Shown piece after piece: positions 44,926 to 54,797 of a stretch of 64,000 nt of DNA; the first letter of the stretch is position 1, and each line of letters opens with the position of its first letter. Origin of the DNA: Aurantimicrobium sp. INA4 (GTDB lineage: Bacteria; Actinomycetota; Actinomycetes; Actinomycetales; Microbacteriaceae); assembly GCF_027924525.1 (NCBI RefSeq), contig NZ_AP027040.1:124001-188000 (forward strand). Reading direction: 5' to 3'. The position numbers and the translations under genes were made by a program. The notes below the pieces were generated by a model, which was not told where the DNA came from, did no database searches, and saw only the letters and a program-made list of their open reading frames with translations.

Positions 44926-46416
44926 ATGTCGCAGTCCGTTTCACAAACGCACCAAGACGATGATGCGCATCTGAAAGCCCTGGGTTACCAGACAAGTTAT
45001 TCACGCACCATGTCACTCTGGGGGAACATCGCTCTCGGATTCACGTACCTGTCTCCGTTGGTTGCGATTTATTCACTGTTCGCTCTTGCCGTCTCCACCG
45101 GTGGTCCGCCGTCCATGTGGTGGATTGTCATTGTGGCAGCAGGTCAGCTTCTGGTTGCACTGGTGTTTGGCGAAATTGTCTCCCAATTCCCGATCGCGGG
45201 CGGACTCTATCCGTGGGCTAGGCGACTGTGGGGGAAGAGATATGCCTGGCTGATTTCATGGATTTATGTCTGGGCAATGCTGGTAACTATCACCGCAGTT
45301 ATCGAGTTCAGCACCGGCTATGCGATGGAGATCTTTGGTGTTGAAGTGACACCAGAATCAACTCTGGCATTTGCTATCGGTATTTTGCTTGTGGCGCTGT
45401 TACTCAACCTGGGCGGCACCAAGACCATGTCACGAATTGCACGTATTGGTCTTGCTGCCGAACTGGTCGGTGTTGTCGGCGTCGGTCTTTTCCTTCTAAT
45501 CTTTGAACGCAAGAATGACTGGTCTGTATTCTTTGACACCTTCGGCAAAGGTGACGGGGACTACATGACAGCCTTTGTTGCCTCGGCATTGGTTGGTCTG
45601 TTTATGTTCTACGGTTTCGAAGCCTGCGGTGACGTTGCTGAAGAAGTGAGCAACCCTGGTCGACGTATTCCGAAGGCAATGTATTTGACGATTTTCGTTG
45701 GTGCAGTTTCGGCACTGATGTCCTTCGCTGGATATGTCATGGCAGCACCTAACCTGATCAGCATTGTCAACGGGGAAGACATGAATCCGATACCTGCCAT
45801 TTTGGAATCGTCTCTCGGTGTTGTCGGCGCCAAGATCTTCGTGGGTGTTGCTGTGCTTGCATTCATCTCGTGTATTTTGAGCCTGCAAGCAGCCGCAAGC
45901 CGCTTGATCCAGTCCAAGGCACGTGATGGCATGCTTCCTGCAAGTGCGTGGTTGGCCAAGCTCACTCCTCGCACCAAGGTGCCACGCAACGCGCTGTTTG
46001 TTGCCAGTGTGATCCCCATCATTTTGGCCATTGTGATTTATGCAATGCCTGACACCCTGGTTCCCATCACCGCCTTTGCAGTGCTAGGAATTTACATCGC
46101 GTTCCAAGCTGTGGTTTTGGCTTCGTTGGTTCAGCGCTTCAAAGGCTGGAAGCCTGCAGGTCAATTCCAGCTTGGCGCGTGGGGCATGGTCATCAACATC
46201 GCTGCACTGGCATATGGCATTTGGGCAATCCTGTGGTTGCTTCAGCCTGGAGCCAGCGGCAACTTTGTTGCGGACTGGGCTTCGTGGCTTGGTTTAGGCG
46301 TGGTTCTCGTGGCGGGCATTTTGTATATGCTCATCGCCCGTCCTGCTTCTAAGTCTGATGCTCCTGCTGGGGATGCCATTGAGGTGGCAAACCAGATGAG
46401 AGCAGCAGCGAAGTAG
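44926..46416 (+). CDS. APC superfamily amino acid/polyamine permease
   Basis: With the ATG at 44926 (preceded by GAAAGG) the protein has 496 residues and twelve predicted membrane segments. A start 17 codons upstream is unlikely. The family hallmark is the first helix region NIALGFTYLSPLVAIYSLFA and the loop PIAGGLYPWARRLWGKRYAW near residue 100. FYGFEACGDVAEEVSNPGRR is typical of the amino acid/choline transporter (ACT) and GabP-like branch. The substrate cannot be read from the sequence. It stands between tuf and the S10 operon, alone, with two dyads in its leader. Confidence 0.88.
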   Translation: MSQSVSQTHQDDDAHLKALGYQTSYSRTMSLWGNIALGFTYLSPLVAIYSLFALAVSTGGPPSMWWIVIVAAGQLLVALVFGEIVSQFPIAGGLYPWARRLWGKRYAWLISWIYVWAMLVTITAVIEFSTGYAMEIFGVEVTPESTLAFAIGILLVALLLNLGGTKTMSRIARIGLAAELVGVVGVGLFLLIFERKNDWSVFFDTFGKGDGDYMTAFVASALVGLFMFYGFEACGDVAEEVSNPGRRIPKAMYLTIFVGAVSALMSFAGYVMAAPNLISIVNGEDMNPIPAILESSLGVVGAKIFVGVAVLAFISCILSLQAAASRLIQSKARDGMLPASAWLAKLTPRTKVPRNALFVASVIPIILAIVIYAMPDTLVPITAFAVLGIYIAFQAVVLASLVQRFKGWKPAGQFQLGAWGMVINIAALAYGIWAILWLLQPGASGNFVADWASWLGLGVVLVAGILYMLIARPASKSDAPAGDAIEVANQMRAAAK

Positions 46417-46437
46417 TTCACTCGCGTAATCGAAGTT

Positions 46438-46466
46438 GTGGGCTCCGGCAATTAGCCGGGGCCCAC
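46438..46466 (+). terminator. Hairpin after the APC permease gene
   Basis: GTGGGCTCCGGC (46438-46449) pairs with GCCGGGGCCCAC (46455-46466) through 12 pairs including one G-U, loop AATTA. No T-run follows, so it may be a factor-assisted terminator. Confidence 0.5.
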
Positions 46467-46491
46467 ACTCGTTCACGGTAGATTTGGGGGT

Positions 46492-47388
46492 GTGAGTGTG
46501 CAGCGTAAACAGCTAGTCGGCTACAGTGCCGTTGCTCTGGTGATACTTGCTGCGCTCATCCTGATAGCGCAGTGGCTGCGCACACTTCCTGAGGTGGAAC
46601 GTTTTCTCACCACATATCCGGGAACGACACCACTACCCGAAAATGCTCCCGTGGGGATTCCCGCCTGGTTGGCCTGGCAGCACTTTTTGAATTTCTTCTT
46701 CCTGTTGTTTGTCATCCGCACGGGGTGGATTATTCGCTCCAAAAAGCGCCCTCCTGCTTTTTGGACTCCCACGAAGTTTCGTCTGAATAAGAACGCACCA
46801 GCTCAGCGCATGGGGTTGTATCACTGGTTCCATATCCAGATGGATTTCTTGTGGGTGCTCAATGGTGTGATCTTTATCGTGTTGCTTTTTGTCACCGGGC
46901 AGTGGATGCGTATCGTTCCCACATCGTGGGACGTGTTCCCGAACGCCCTCTCGGCAGGCCTGCAATATGCGTCTCTAGATTGGCCCAGCGATAACGCGTG
47001 GGTGAATTACAACAGCCTGCAGGTGTTGGCCTATTTCCTCACTGTCTTTATTGCCGCACCGATTGCAATTAAGACCGGCCTACGGCTGTCGCCGCTGTGG
47101 CCGAAAGAGGGCTGGATGCACCGCGTGTTCCCCGAGAAGCTTGCTAGGTCCCTGCACGTGATCGTGTTGTTCTATTTCTTTGTCTTCATCGTCGTGCATG
47201 TCACCCTCGTCTTCACTACGGGTGCTCTGCGTAATCTCAACATCATGTTTGCCGGCAATGATGGAACTTCGTGGCTGGGAGCAGGAATCTTTGCACTCTC
47301 GGTTGTGGCGATGGTGATTGGCTGGCTGCTGATGCGTCCCAGCATCCTCAAACCCATTGCTGCATTTTCTGGAAAAGTCCAAGGCTAA
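46492..47388 (+). CDS. Cytochrome b-type membrane protein (b561-like)
   Basis: The 298-residue protein starts at GTG and has five or six membrane helices. Histidines placed inside or beside helices are those of di-haem b-type cytochromes: WQHFLNFFFLL (near residue 63), HWFHIQMDFLWVLNG (near 111) and HVIVLFYFFVFIVVHVTLVF (near 222). The best fit is to cytochrome b/b6-domain proteins such as PhsC or formate dehydrogenase gamma-like subunits. No partner oxidoreductase is adjacent, so its electron donor and acceptor are unknown. Confidence 0.82.
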   Translation: MSVQRKQLVGYSAVALVILAALILIAQWLRTLPEVERFLTTYPGTTPLPENAPVGIPAWLAWQHFLNFFFLLFVIRTGWIIRSKKRPPAFWTPTKFRLNKNAPAQRMGLYHWFHIQMDFLWVLNGVIFIVLLFVTGQWMRIVPTSWDVFPNALSAGLQYASLDWPSDNAWVNYNSLQVLAYFLTVFIAAPIAIKTGLRLSPLWPKEGWMHRVFPEKLARSLHVIVLFYFFVFIVVHVTLVFTTGALRNLNIMFAGNDGTSWLGAGIFALSVVAMVIGWLLMRPSILKPIAAFSGKVQG

Positions 47389-47453
47389 GCCCTTCCCCCT
47401 CAGCGGAAGAGGGTGTGCGGTGAAAAGGCAACAACAGGAATAGTCTTTCTGGC

Positions 47454-49121
47454 ATGTGGGCGACATTGATGTCTCTACTGCCGAACCGCGCAGACTATGC
47501 CGCCTTGCCTCGTACCTGGAAATCAGATCTGCTTGCCGGTCTCACCGTCGGTATCGTTGCCCTGCCGCTCGCTCTCGCATTCGGAGTGAGCTCAGGTGTG
47601 GGGGCTGAAGCCGGATTGATCACGGCAGTAGTTGCAGGGTTTATTGCCGCCGTCTTTGGCGGCTCCAATGTTCAAGTCTCGGGTCCCACCGGGGCCATGG
47701 TGGTGGTCCTGGCGCCGATTGTGGCCAATCACGGTGTTGCCTCGATTGTGATTGTTGGCTTGTTGGCTGGGGTGTTTGTTCTCGTGATGGGAATCTTCCG
47801 ACTAGGCAGGGCAATCAGCTTCATTCCCTGGCCAGTCATCGAAGGCTTCACGCTCGGAATTGCGGTCATCATTTTCTTGCAGCAAATTCCTGCTGCGGTG
47901 GGCTCGCCTGAATTCGCGGAATCACCAAGTGCACTGATTTCTGCGTGGAATGCCATCGTTGCAAGCAACCTTAACCTCGCGCTGTGGTCTCTGGGTGTGG
48001 TGTTACTGGTTGCCCTCATGATGGTTGCTGTTCCCAAGGTGCTGCCGGTTGTTCCCGGTTCCATCGTGGCGATAGTGGTGGTCACTCTGGTGGCTGAAAT
48101 CACCGGCTCACCCCTGCAGCGTATTGGTGAACTTCCCAGCTCCCTGCCGCTTCCGGCCCTGCCGGACTTCGCAGGCATCTCCGCGGGGGAGTTGATTGTT
48201 CCTGCGCTCGCCGTGGCAGCTCTAGCGACAATAGAGTCTTTGCTCTCGGCACGCGTGGCAGCCTCGATGGCGAATACCGGACTGTTTAACCCCAACCGCG
48301 AACTCATCGGTCAAGGCTTGGCTTCGGTCGGGTCAGCGCTCTTTGGTGGCATGCCTGCCACCGGAGCGATTGCCCGCACCGCTGTTAATGTGCGTTCAGG
48401 TGCCCAGACCCGCATGGCAGCAATCGTGCACTCGGTGGTGTTGTTGGCCGTGGTCTATATCTCAACCGGTCCCGTCTCGAGGATTCCACTGGCCGCGCTT
48501 GCCGGGGTGCTCATGGTGACGGCGGTGCGGATGGTTCCCAACCGAGCTGCATGGAAGATTTTGCGCAGCACCAAACATGATGCGGCAATCTTTATTGCCA
48601 CCGCGGTGATTACCGTTGCTCTTGATCTGATCGAAGCGGTCGTCGTGGGGATTCTGGTGACAGTGCTGTTCTCCATACGAGCACTCATCATGCGGGGCAA
48701 GGTTCATCAGGTTGAACTACCCGGACCTCCTGTTTTTGGAGATGACCGCATTGCACTATTTCGGATAGAGGGAGCACTGTACTTTGGTGTGGCCGACAAG
48801 ATTCATGAACAAGTCACGACTCATCCTGATGTGACCGTGGTGATTATTCAGCTCTCGGGTGTGCAATTCCTCGATGCCACCGGCGCACAGATATTGGCAG
48901 AGATCGTTACTCAGCTCGAACGCGACGGCAAAACCGCCATCATCAAAGGAATTCCTCAGCAACACCGAGAACTCATTACCCGCGTGGGAGTGCTGGGACA
49001 ACTGCGTCATCCCAACCATGTGTTTGATAATTTAGAACTCGCGATTGCTCACGCACGCTCGCATATAACACGTGAAGACGCGGCGGCGGCGGAAGGTCGT
49101 CCACGGCCCTTCTTCAGTTGA
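47454..49121 (+). CDS. SulP family anion transporter with STAS domain
   Basis: The 555-residue transporter has 10-14 membrane helices, beginning SDLLAGLTVGIVALPLALAF and FGGSNVQVSGPTGAMVVVL, which are the hallmark first helices of the SulP (SLC26) fold. A C-terminal cytoplasmic STAS domain (about residues 415-530) includes VTVVIIQLSGVQFLDATGAQ. SulP members carry sulfate, bicarbonate or other anions; the sequence does not decide. It is about 65 bases after the cytochrome-like gene and may be expressed with it. Confidence 0.92.
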   Translation: MWATLMSLLPNRADYAALPRTWKSDLLAGLTVGIVALPLALAFGVSSGVGAEAGLITAVVAGFIAAVFGGSNVQVSGPTGAMVVVLAPIVANHGVASIVIVGLLAGVFVLVMGIFRLGRAISFIPWPVIEGFTLGIAVIIFLQQIPAAVGSPEFAESPSALISAWNAIVASNLNLALWSLGVVLLVALMMVAVPKVLPVVPGSIVAIVVVTLVAEITGSPLQRIGELPSSLPLPALPDFAGISAGELIVPALAVAALATIESLLSARVAASMANTGLFNPNRELIGQGLASVGSALFGGMPATGAIARTAVNVRSGAQTRMAAIVHSVVLLAVVYISTGPVSRIPLAALAGVLMVTAVRMVPNRAAWKILRSTKHDAAIFIATAVITVALDLIEAVVVGILVTVLFSIRALIMRGKVHQVELPGPPVFGDDRIALFRIEGALYFGVADKIHEQVTTHPDVTVVIIQLSGVQFLDATGAQILAEIVTQLERDGKTAIIKGIPQQHRELITRVGVLGQLRHPNHVFDNLELAIAHARSHITREDAAAAEGRPRPFFS

Positions 49122-49481
49122 GGTAACTGTGGCGTGTTTGTAGGGCAAAGCCCTCGACACGCCCGGGTTGCACTCCGGTTGTAAAGTGTGGCAGACTCTT
49201 CAAGTTCGACATTTTCTGCCCTTGTGCAGAAATCACTACCCTGGCAGTGCATAACGACGGAATATTCCGATCACGTTAGGCCGCAGGTAGAGAACATCGC
49301 CAAAGCTCTCAGCTGAGCCTGGGGTAACCCAGACTTTGCCGTGTTCGCGCGGGAGAGAGCCCAAGCACATTGACATGTAAACAGTGGTGCGACACCTAAA
49401 AGTAGAGTGCCAGCGTTTTAACGCGATGCGTCCAATGCGGTCCCGAGGCTGTACGACGCACTGAATGAAAGAGAGAGTCAC
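49122..49481 (+). other. 360-base gap before rpsJ with several dyads and hairpins
   Basis: No credible gene is present. I see a hairpin at 49131-49163 (GGCGTGT with ACACGCC outside, AGGGC with GCCCT inside), TTTCTGC/GCAGAAA at 49213-49232, the perfect palindrome CGGAATATTCCG at 49258-49269, CTCAGCTGAG at 49308-49317 and CTGGG/CCCAG at 49319-49332. An exact -35 hexamer TTGACA is at 49370-49375, but no good -10 box sits 16-18 bases on (TAAAAG is 21 away). The segment must carry the S10 operon promoter and perhaps a regulatory leader. Confidence 0.6.
49131..49163 (+). terminator. Hairpin after the SulP gene
   Basis: A two-part stem: GGCGTGT (49131-49137) with ACACGCC (49157-49163), and AGGGC (49142-49146) with GCCCT (49150-49154) around AAA. 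It begins ten bases after the SulP stop. No T-run follows, so factor-assisted termination is more likely than intrinsic. Confidence 0.45.
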
Positions 49482-49790
49482 ATGGCGGGACAAAAGATCC
49501 GCATTCGACTTAAGTCATATGACCACGAGGTCATTGACTCCTCGGCGCGCAAGATTGTTGACACAGTAACCCGTGCGGGTGCAACTGTTGTCGGCCCTGT
49601 GCCCCTTCCTACCGAGAAGAACGTAGTTTGTGTAATCCGTTCTCCTCACAAGTACAAGGACAGCCGCGAGCACTTTGAGATGCGCACCCACAAGCGTTTG
49701 ATCGACATCGTCGACCCCACGCCTAAGGCTGTTGACTCGCTCATGCGCCTTGACCTTCCTGCTGACGTCAACATTGAGATCAAGCTCTAG
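49482..49790 (+). CDS. rpsJ: 30S ribosomal protein S10
   Basis: First gene of the S10 operon, 102 residues, with GAAAGAGAGAG before the ATG. The start [17 protein letters not shown] and the later [20 protein letters not shown] are diagnostic. S10 sits in the small-subunit head and also binds NusB in antitermination. rplC follows after eight bases. Confidence 0.98.
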   Translation: MAGQKIRIRLKSYDHEVIDSSARKIVDTVTRAGATVVGPVPLPTEKNVVCVIRSPHKYKDSREHFEMRTHKRLIDIVDPTPKAVDSLMRLDLPADVNIEIKL

Positions 49791-49798
49791 GGGACGAC

Positions 49799-50455
49799 AT
49801 GGCAAACGCAACTAAGACTGTTAAAGGTCTGCTGGGCAAGAAGCTTGGCATGACCCAGGTATGGGATGAGAACAACAAGCTTGTTCCCGTCACCGTTATC
49901 GAAATCACTCCTAACGTGGTTACTCAGCTGCGCACCACTGAGAAAGACGGCTACGAAGCTGTTCAGATCGCCGGTGGCGCTATTGACCCACGCAAGGTAA
50001 ACAAGCCTGCAACCGGTCACTTCGAGAAGGCCGGAGTTACTCCTCGCCGTCACGTGACCGAAGTTCGCACCCCTGACGCATCCTCCTACTCCGTAGGCCA
50101 GGAACTCACCGTTGACTCCACCTTCGAAGCCGGCCAGAAGGTTGACGTCGTCGGAACAAGCAAGGGTAAGGGTTTTGCCGGTGTTATGAAGCGTCACAAC
50201 TTCGCTGGTGTTTCTGCATCTCACGGTGCACACCGTAACCACCGTAAGCCTGGTTCTATCGGTGCTTCGTCGACCCCTAGCCGCGTCTTCAAGGGCATGC
50301 GCATGGCCGGTCGCATGGGTGGAGAGCGCGTCACCGTGCTCAACCTCAAGGTTCACGCAGTAGACGCAGAGAAGGGCCTCTTGCTCGTCAAGGGAGCTGT
50401 TCCTGGTGCACGTGGCCGCCTCGTATTCGTTCGCAACGCAGTGAAGGGGGCGTAG
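49799..50455 (+). CDS. rplC: 50S ribosomal protein L3
   Basis: The 218-residue early assembly protein. [19 protein letters not shown] opens the globular part and [20 protein letters not shown] marks the extended loop reaching the peptidyl transferase centre. The glutamine methylated by PrmB in E. coli is Arg here (AGRMGG), so that modification cannot occur. It is three bases from rplD. Confidence 0.98.
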   Translation: MANATKTVKGLLGKKLGMTQVWDENNKLVPVTVIEITPNVVTQLRTTEKDGYEAVQIAGGAIDPRKVNKPATGHFEKAGVTPRRHVTEVRTPDASSYSVGQELTVDSTFEAGQKVDVVGTSKGKGFAGVMKRHNFAGVSASHGAHRNHRKPGSIGASSTPSRVFKGMRMAGRMGGERVTVLNLKVHAVDAEKGLLLVKGAVPGARGRLVFVRNAVKGA

Positions 50456-50458
50456 TCC

Positions 50459-51106
50459 ATGGCTACCGTTACCACTCTCGACGTCGTTGACCTCAAGGGC
50501 AAGAAGGCAGGCTCTGTTGAGCTTCCTGCTGAGCTCTTTGACGTTACCGTCAACGTCCCACTGATCCACCAGGTTGTCGTCGCTCAGCTTGCTGCTGCCC
50601 GTCAGGGTACGCACAAGGTCAAGGGCCGCGGCGAAGTTTCTGGTGCAGGTCGCAAGCCTTTCAAGCAGAAGGGAACCGGTCGCGCTCGTCAGGGCTCGAT
50701 CCGTGCTCCTCACATGACCGGTGGTGGCATCGTGCATGGACCCGTGCCACGTAGCTACGCACAGCGCACCCCCAAGAAGATGATCGCTGCAGCTCTGCTC
50801 GGTGCTCTCTCTGACCGCGCTCGCGGTGGACGTATTCACGCTGTGACTGCATTTGGTGAGAAGACCCCTTCCACCAAGGTTGCATCTGAGTTCTTGAACA
50901 CCATCGCTTCGAGCAAGAACGTACTCATCGTTCTTGACCGCAACGATGACCTGTCGCTCAAGAGCGTTCGCAACCTGCCTAACGTTCACGTTCTGAACTC
51001 AGACCAGCTGAACGCTTACGACGTGCTCGTCTCTGACGACATCGTGTTCACTCAGGAAGCAATTACTTCCTTCGTGAACAGCAAGAAGAAGGAAGAGGCC
51101 AAGTAA
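50459..51106 (+). CDS. rplD: 50S ribosomal protein L4
   Basis: The 215-residue protein lines the exit tunnel through its extended loop ([20 protein letters not shown], near residues 60-79). In E. coli L4 also represses the S10 operon; whether that happens here is unknown, but the long rpsJ leader makes it worth testing. Its stop overlaps the rplW start by one base. Confidence 0.98.
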   Translation: MATVTTLDVVDLKGKKAGSVELPAELFDVTVNVPLIHQVVVAQLAAARQGTHKVKGRGEVSGAGRKPFKQKGTGRARQGSIRAPHMTGGGIVHGPVPRSYAQRTPKKMIAAALLGALSDRARGGRIHAVTAFGEKTPSTKVASEFLNTIASSKNVLIVLDRNDDLSLKSVRNLPNVHVLNSDQLNAYDVLVSDDIVFTQEAITSFVNSKKKEEAK

Positions 51107-51411
51107 TGACTAACGCAGCTTGGAACAAAGACCCACGCGATGTTGTCATCGCTCCGGTTGTCTCCGAAAAGAGCTACGGTCTGATCGACGAGGGTAAGTA
51201 CACCTTCCTGGTTGACCCTCGCTCCAACAAGACCGAGATCAAGCTCGCTATCGAGAAGATCTTCTCGGTTGAGGTTGCTTCCATCAACACCCTGAACCGT
51301 CAGGGTAAGACCCGCCGTACCAAGTTTGGAATGGGTAAGCGCAAGGACACCAAGCGCGCCATTGTCACTCTGAAGTCCGGTTCCATCGACATCTTTACGG
51401 CCGTTGGCTAA
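51106..51411 (+). CDS. rplW: 50S ribosomal protein L23
   Basis: The 101-residue protein sits at the tunnel exit and docks trigger factor and [22 protein letters not shown] and the basic tip loop [17 protein letters not shown] are typical. Coupled to rplD by a TAATG overlap; 25 bases separate it from rplB. Confidence 0.98.
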   Translation: MTNAAWNKDPRDVVIAPVVSEKSYGLIDEGKYTFLVDPRSNKTEIKLAIEKIFSVEVASINTLNRQGKTRRTKFGMGKRKDTKRAIVTLKSGSIDIFTAVG

Positions 51412-51436
51412 GCGGAACGGATAAAGAGGATTAATC

Positions 51437-52273
51437 ATGGCTATTCGTAAGTACAAGCCCACAACCCCGGGCCGTCGTGGCTCGAGCGTTGCGGACTTCG
51501 CTGAAATTACCCGTTCGACTCCTGAAAAGTCGTTGCTTCGCCCCCTGTCTAAGACCGGTGGCCGTAACAACCAGGGTCGCATCACTACCCGTCACATCGG
51601 TGGTGGCCACAAGCGCCAGTACCGCGTTATCGACTTCCGTCGTAACGACAAGGACGGCGTATTGGCCAAGGTCGCTCACATTGAGTACGACCCCAACCGC
51701 ACCGCACGTATTGCACTGCTCCACTTTGTTGATGGCACCAAGCGTTACATCTTGGCTCCCAACAAGCTGAGCCAGGGTGACTTCGTTGAGTCCGGCCCCA
51801 GCGCCGACATCAAGCCAGGTAACAACCTGCCTTTGAAGAACATCCCGACCGGTACCGTTATCCACGCGATCGAGCTCAAGCCCGGTGGCGGAGCAAAGAT
51901 GGCGCGTTCGGCTGGTGCATCTGTTCGTCTCGTTGCTAAGGATGGCCCCTACGCGCAGCTTCGTCTGCCTTCGGGTGAAATCCGCAACGTTGATGCTCGT
52001 TGCCGCGCCACCATTGGTGAAGTTGGTAACGCAGAGCAGTCCAACATCAACTGGGGTAAAGCAGGCCGTATGCGTTGGAAGGGCGTTCGCCCAACCGTTC
52101 GTGGTGTTGCTATGAACCCAGTCGACCACCCACACGGTGGTGGTGAGGGTAAGACCTCCGGTGGTCGTCACCCTGTCAGCCCCTGGGGTCAGAAGGAAGG
52201 CCGCACACGCCGTCCTAACCAGGAAAGCGACAAGCTCATCGTCCGTCGTCGTACCGTCGGCAAGAAGCGCTAG
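51437..52273 (+). CDS. rplB: 50S ribosomal protein L2
   Basis: The 278-residue protein is needed for subunit joining and peptidyl transfer. The conserved [19 protein letters not shown] near residues 217-235 carries the histidine corresponding to E. coli His229. The N-terminal [12 protein letters not shown] and zinc-free core are normal for bacteria. AAAGAGG precedes the ATG. Confidence 0.98.
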   Translation: MAIRKYKPTTPGRRGSSVADFAEITRSTPEKSLLRPLSKTGGRNNQGRITTRHIGGGHKRQYRVIDFRRNDKDGVLAKVAHIEYDPNRTARIALLHFVDGTKRYILAPNKLSQGDFVESGPSADIKPGNNLPLKNIPTGTVIHAIELKPGGGAKMARSAGASVRLVAKDGPYAQLRLPSGEIRNVDARCRATIGEVGNAEQSNINWGKAGRMRWKGVRPTVRGVAMNPVDHPHGGGEGKTSGGRHPVSPWGQKEGRTRRPNQESDKLIVRRRTVGKKR

Positions 52274-52288
52274 TAGGAGTTTAAGAAG

Positions 52289-52570
52289 ATGCCACGCAGT
52301 CTTAAGAAGGGCCCCTTCGTTGACGAGCACCTGCTTCGCAAGGTTGTTCGCCAGAACGAGGCCAACACAAAGAACGTAATCAAGACCTGGTCGCGTCGAT
52401 CGATGATCATCCCCGCGATGCTCGGTCACACGATTGCAGTTCACGACGGTCGCAAGCACATTCCTGTGTTCGTTACCGAAACCATGGTTGGCCACAAGCT
52501 TGGTGAATTTGCACCAACTCGTACCTTCCGTGGCCACGTGAAGGATGACAAGAAGGGCCGTCGCCGTTAA
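52289..52570 (+). CDS. rpsS: 30S ribosomal protein S19
   Basis: The 93-residue head protein begins [18 protein letters not shown] and contains the family [20 protein letters not shown] and [17 protein letters not shown]19 contacts S13 and the A-site finger. Fifteen bases after rplB. Confidence 0.98.
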   Translation: MPRSLKKGPFVDEHLLRKVVRQNEANTKNVIKTWSRRSMIIPAMLGHTIAVHDGRKHIPVFVTETMVGHKLGEFAPTRTFRGHVKDDKKGRRR

Positions 52571-52595
52571 TCGCGGTGACGAGAAGGAGTAGAAA

Positions 52596-52991
52596 ATGGT
52601 GGAGTCAGTCGCACGCGTGCGTCACATCCGCGTTACCCCGATGAAGGCCCGACGCGTTGTAAACCTCATCCGTGGAAAGCAGGCTCACGAAGCTCTCGCG
52701 ATTCTGAAGTTCGCACCTCAGACCGCATCCGAGCCCGTATACAAGCTTGTTGCTTCGGCAATCGCTAACGCTCGCGTCAAGGCAGATGCGTCTAACGCAT
52801 TCCTCGACGAGCAGGACCTCTTCGTTTCAGCAGCTTTTGTTGACGAGGGTGCAACCCTGAAGCGTTTCCGTCCCCGTGCACAGGGTCGCGCATTCAAGAT
52901 CTTGAAGCGCACCAGCCACATCACTGTCGTACTTGCTACCCCCGACGAGCTCGAGGTTGCTGGCAAGGCTGCGAAGAAGGAGGCCAAGTAA
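52596..52991 (+). CDS. rplV: 50S ribosomal protein L22
   Basis: The 131-residue protein lines the exit tunnel. Motifs are [20 protein letters not shown] at the start and the beta-hairpin region [20 protein letters not shown], whose tip determines macrolide sensitivity; no deletion is evident there. A short Ala/Lys-rich tail follows. Its stop overlaps rpsC by one base. Confidence 0.98.
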   Translation: MVESVARVRHIRVTPMKARRVVNLIRGKQAHEALAILKFAPQTASEPVYKLVASAIANARVKADASNAFLDEQDLFVSAAFVDEGATLKRFRPRAQGRAFKILKRTSHITVVLATPDELEVAGKAAKKEAK

Positions 52992-53746
52992 TGGGCCAAA
53001 AAGTAAACCCCTACGGCTTCCGTCTGGGAATCACCACTGACCACGTGTCACGTTGGTTCTCCGACAGCACGAAGAAGGGTCAGCGTTACGCCGACTTCGT
53101 GACTGAGGACGTCAAGATCCGTCACATGCTCAGCGAGACCCTCGACCGTGCAGGTGTTGCACGTATCGAGATCGAGCGCACCCGTGACCGCGTTCGCGTC
53201 GACATTCACACTGCCCGTCCCGGCATTGTGATCGGTCGCCGTGGCGCCGAGGCAGAGCGTATCCGCGCTGACCTCGAAAAGCTCACTGGTAAGCAGATCC
53301 AGCTCAACATCCTCGAGGTGAAGAACCCTGAGGCTGAAGCTCAGCTGGTAGCTCAGGGTATTGCTGAGCAGCTTGCAGGTCGTGTGGCTTTCCGTCGCGC
53401 AATGCGTAAGGGCCTTCAGGGCGCTCAGCGCGCTGGCGCCAAGGGTATTCGTATCCAGGTGTCCGGTCGTCTGGGTGGCGCTGAAATGAGCCGCTCCGAG
53501 TTCTACCGTGAAGGCCGTGTGCCACTGCACACCCTCCGCGCGAACATCGACTACGGCTTCTACGAGGCCAAGACCACCTTCGGCCGCATTGGTGTGAAGG
53601 TATGGATTTACAAGGGCGACATCACCAACAAGGAGCTTGCTCGCGAGCAGGCAAACCAGAAGAGTGTCCGTCCCGAGCGTAGCGACCGTCCACGCCGTGC
53701 CCCTAAGGCAGAGGCTGCAGCGGTTCCAGCAGGAGTTGAGGCATAA
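52991..53746 (+). CDS. rpsC: 30S ribosomal protein S3
   Basis: The 251-residue protein forms part of the mRNA entry helicase. The start [20 protein letters not shown], the KH-domain loop [15 protein letters not shown] and the C-terminal domain [17 protein letters not shown] are diagnostic. The final 35 residues are a basic, Ala-rich tail common in actinobacteria. It is coupled to rplV and two bases from rplP. Confidence 0.98.
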   Translation: MGQKVNPYGFRLGITTDHVSRWFSDSTKKGQRYADFVTEDVKIRHMLSETLDRAGVARIEIERTRDRVRVDIHTARPGIVIGRRGAEAERIRADLEKLTGKQIQLNILEVKNPEAEAQLVAQGIAEQLAGRVAFRRAMRKGLQGAQRAGAKGIRIQVSGRLGGAEMSRSEFYREGRVPLHTLRANIDYGFYEAKTTFGRIGVKVWIYKGDITNKELAREQANQKSVRPERSDRPRRAPKAEAAAVPAGVEA

Positions 53747-53748
53747 CC

Positions 53749-54168
53749 ATGTTGATTCCACGTCGTGTAAAGCACCGTAAGCAGCACCACCCCGGCCGTT
53801 CCGGCCAGGCAACTGGTGGCACCAAGGTTTCCTTCGGTGAATTCGGTATCCAGGCACTGACCCCCGCCTATGTGACCAACCGTCAGATCGAGTCCGCTCG
53901 TATCGCGATGACCCGTCACATCAAGCGTGGTGGAAAGGTTTGGATCAACATCTACCCTGACCGTCCTCTGACCAAGAAGCCAGCTGAAACTCGTATGGGT
54001 TCCGGTAAGGGTTCACCAGAGTGGTGGGTAGCTAACGTCAAGCCAGGCCGCGTCCTCTTCGAGCTCAGCGGTGTGAACGAGACCATTGCTCGTGAAGCAA
54101 TGACTCGTGCAATTCACAAGCTGCCCCTCAAGGCACGCATCATCAAGCGCGAGGAGGGAGACGCATAA
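53749..54168 (+). CDS. rplP: 50S ribosomal protein L16
   Basis: The 139-residue protein positions A-site t[23 protein letters not shown] and the central ITNRQIES-type segment ([20 protein letters not shown]) are typical, with [19 protein letters not shown] carrying the arginine that is hydroxylated in some bacteria. Its stop overlaps rpmC by one base. Confidence 0.98.
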   Translation: MLIPRRVKHRKQHHPGRSGQATGGTKVSFGEFGIQALTPAYVTNRQIESARIAMTRHIKRGGKVWINIYPDRPLTKKPAETRMGSGKGSPEWWVANVKPGRVLFELSGVNETIAREAMTRAIHKLPLKARIIKREEGDA

Positions 54169-54470
54169 TGGCTGTCGGATCCAAGGAGCTTCGTCCCAAC
54201 GAACTCGACACTTTTGACAACGAGCGCCTCGTAGAAGAGCTCCGTAAGGCAAAGGAAGAGCTGTTCAACCTGCGCTTCCAGTCTGCTACCGGTCAGCTCG
54301 AAAGCCACGGACGCCTCCGTGCTGTCAAGCGCGATATCGCACGCATCTACACGGTTCTCCGTGAGCGCGAGCTCGGTATTCGTGCAACGCCTGCTGTAGC
54401 AGCTGCTCCAGCTAAGGCTGAGAAGAAGACCAAGGCCGCTAAGGCCGAGACCGCGGAGGAGACCGAATAA
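54168..54470 (+). CDS. rpmC: 50S ribosomal protein L29 with extended C-terminus
   Basis: The core (residues about 7-70) has [38 protein letters not shown] and [16 protein letters not shown]. At 100 residues it is longer than the common 60-75 residues; the extra 30 are an Ala/Lys/Glu-rich, probably disordered tail. L29 lies by the tunnel exit next to L23. It overlaps both neighbours by one base. Confidence 0.97.
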   Translation: MAVGSKELRPNELDTFDNERLVEELRKAKEELFNLRFQSATGQLESHGRLRAVKRDIARIYTVLRERELGIRATPAVAAAPAKAEKKTKAAKAETAEETE

Positions 54471-54766
54471 TGGCTACCGCAAAGGCTAAGAAGGCCGAAG
54501 AGACCGAAGTACTCGTTCGCGGGTACCGCAAGGTTCGTCGTGGCTACGTCACCAGCGACAAGATGGACAAGACCATCGTTGTTGAGGTTGAAGACCGCGT
54601 GAAGCACCCTCTCTACGGCAAGGTTATTCGCCGCAGCTCGAAGGTGAAGGCTCACGATGAGCTCAACACTGCCGGCATCGGTGACCTGGTTGTTATCAGC
54701 GAGACCCGTCCGCTCAGCGCTTCCAAGCGCTGGCGCCTGGTCGAAATCGTCGAGAAGGCTAAGTAG
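54470..54766 (+). CDS. rpsQ: 30S ribosomal protein S17
   Basis: The 98-residue OB-fold protein has [20 protein letters not shown] and [20 protein letters not shown], followed by [21 protein letters not shown] short Lys/Glu-rich N-terminal extension precedes the core. The stop codon lies inside a strong hairpin that separates it from rplN, the classic S10/spc boundary. Confidence 0.97.
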   Translation: MATAKAKKAEETEVLVRGYRKVRRGYVTSDKMDKTIVVEVEDRVKHPLYGKVIRRSSKVKAHDELNTAGIGDLVVISETRPLSASKRWRLVEIVEKAK

Positions 54767-54780
54767 GCCCTGGCCTACTT
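54761..54780 (+). promoter_or_regulatory. Hairpin at the S10/spc boundary
   Basis: AAGTAGGCC (54761-54769) and GGCCTACTT (54772-54780) are perfect complements; the realistic stem is 8 bp with loop CCTG. It includes the rpsQ stop. No T-run follows; GGAG of the rplN ribosome site lies just beyond. It could slow ribosomes, partly terminate, or protect the upstream mRNA. Confidence 0.55.
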
Positions 54781-54797
54781 CGTAAAAGGAGTTAGAA

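Noticed and set aside
44759..46480. Insertion of the APC/cytochrome/SulP genes between tuf and rpsJ as a mobile element
   Set aside because: No transposase, integrase, terminal repeats or target duplication are visible. The genes look like ordinary chromosomal neighbours.
49787..52537. Long minus-strand frames across rplC, rplD, rplW and rplB (400 and 368 codons)
   Set aside because: Both are antisense shadows of ribosomal protein genes caused by codon bias, with Val/Asn/Leu-rich nonsense translations and no ribosome sites.
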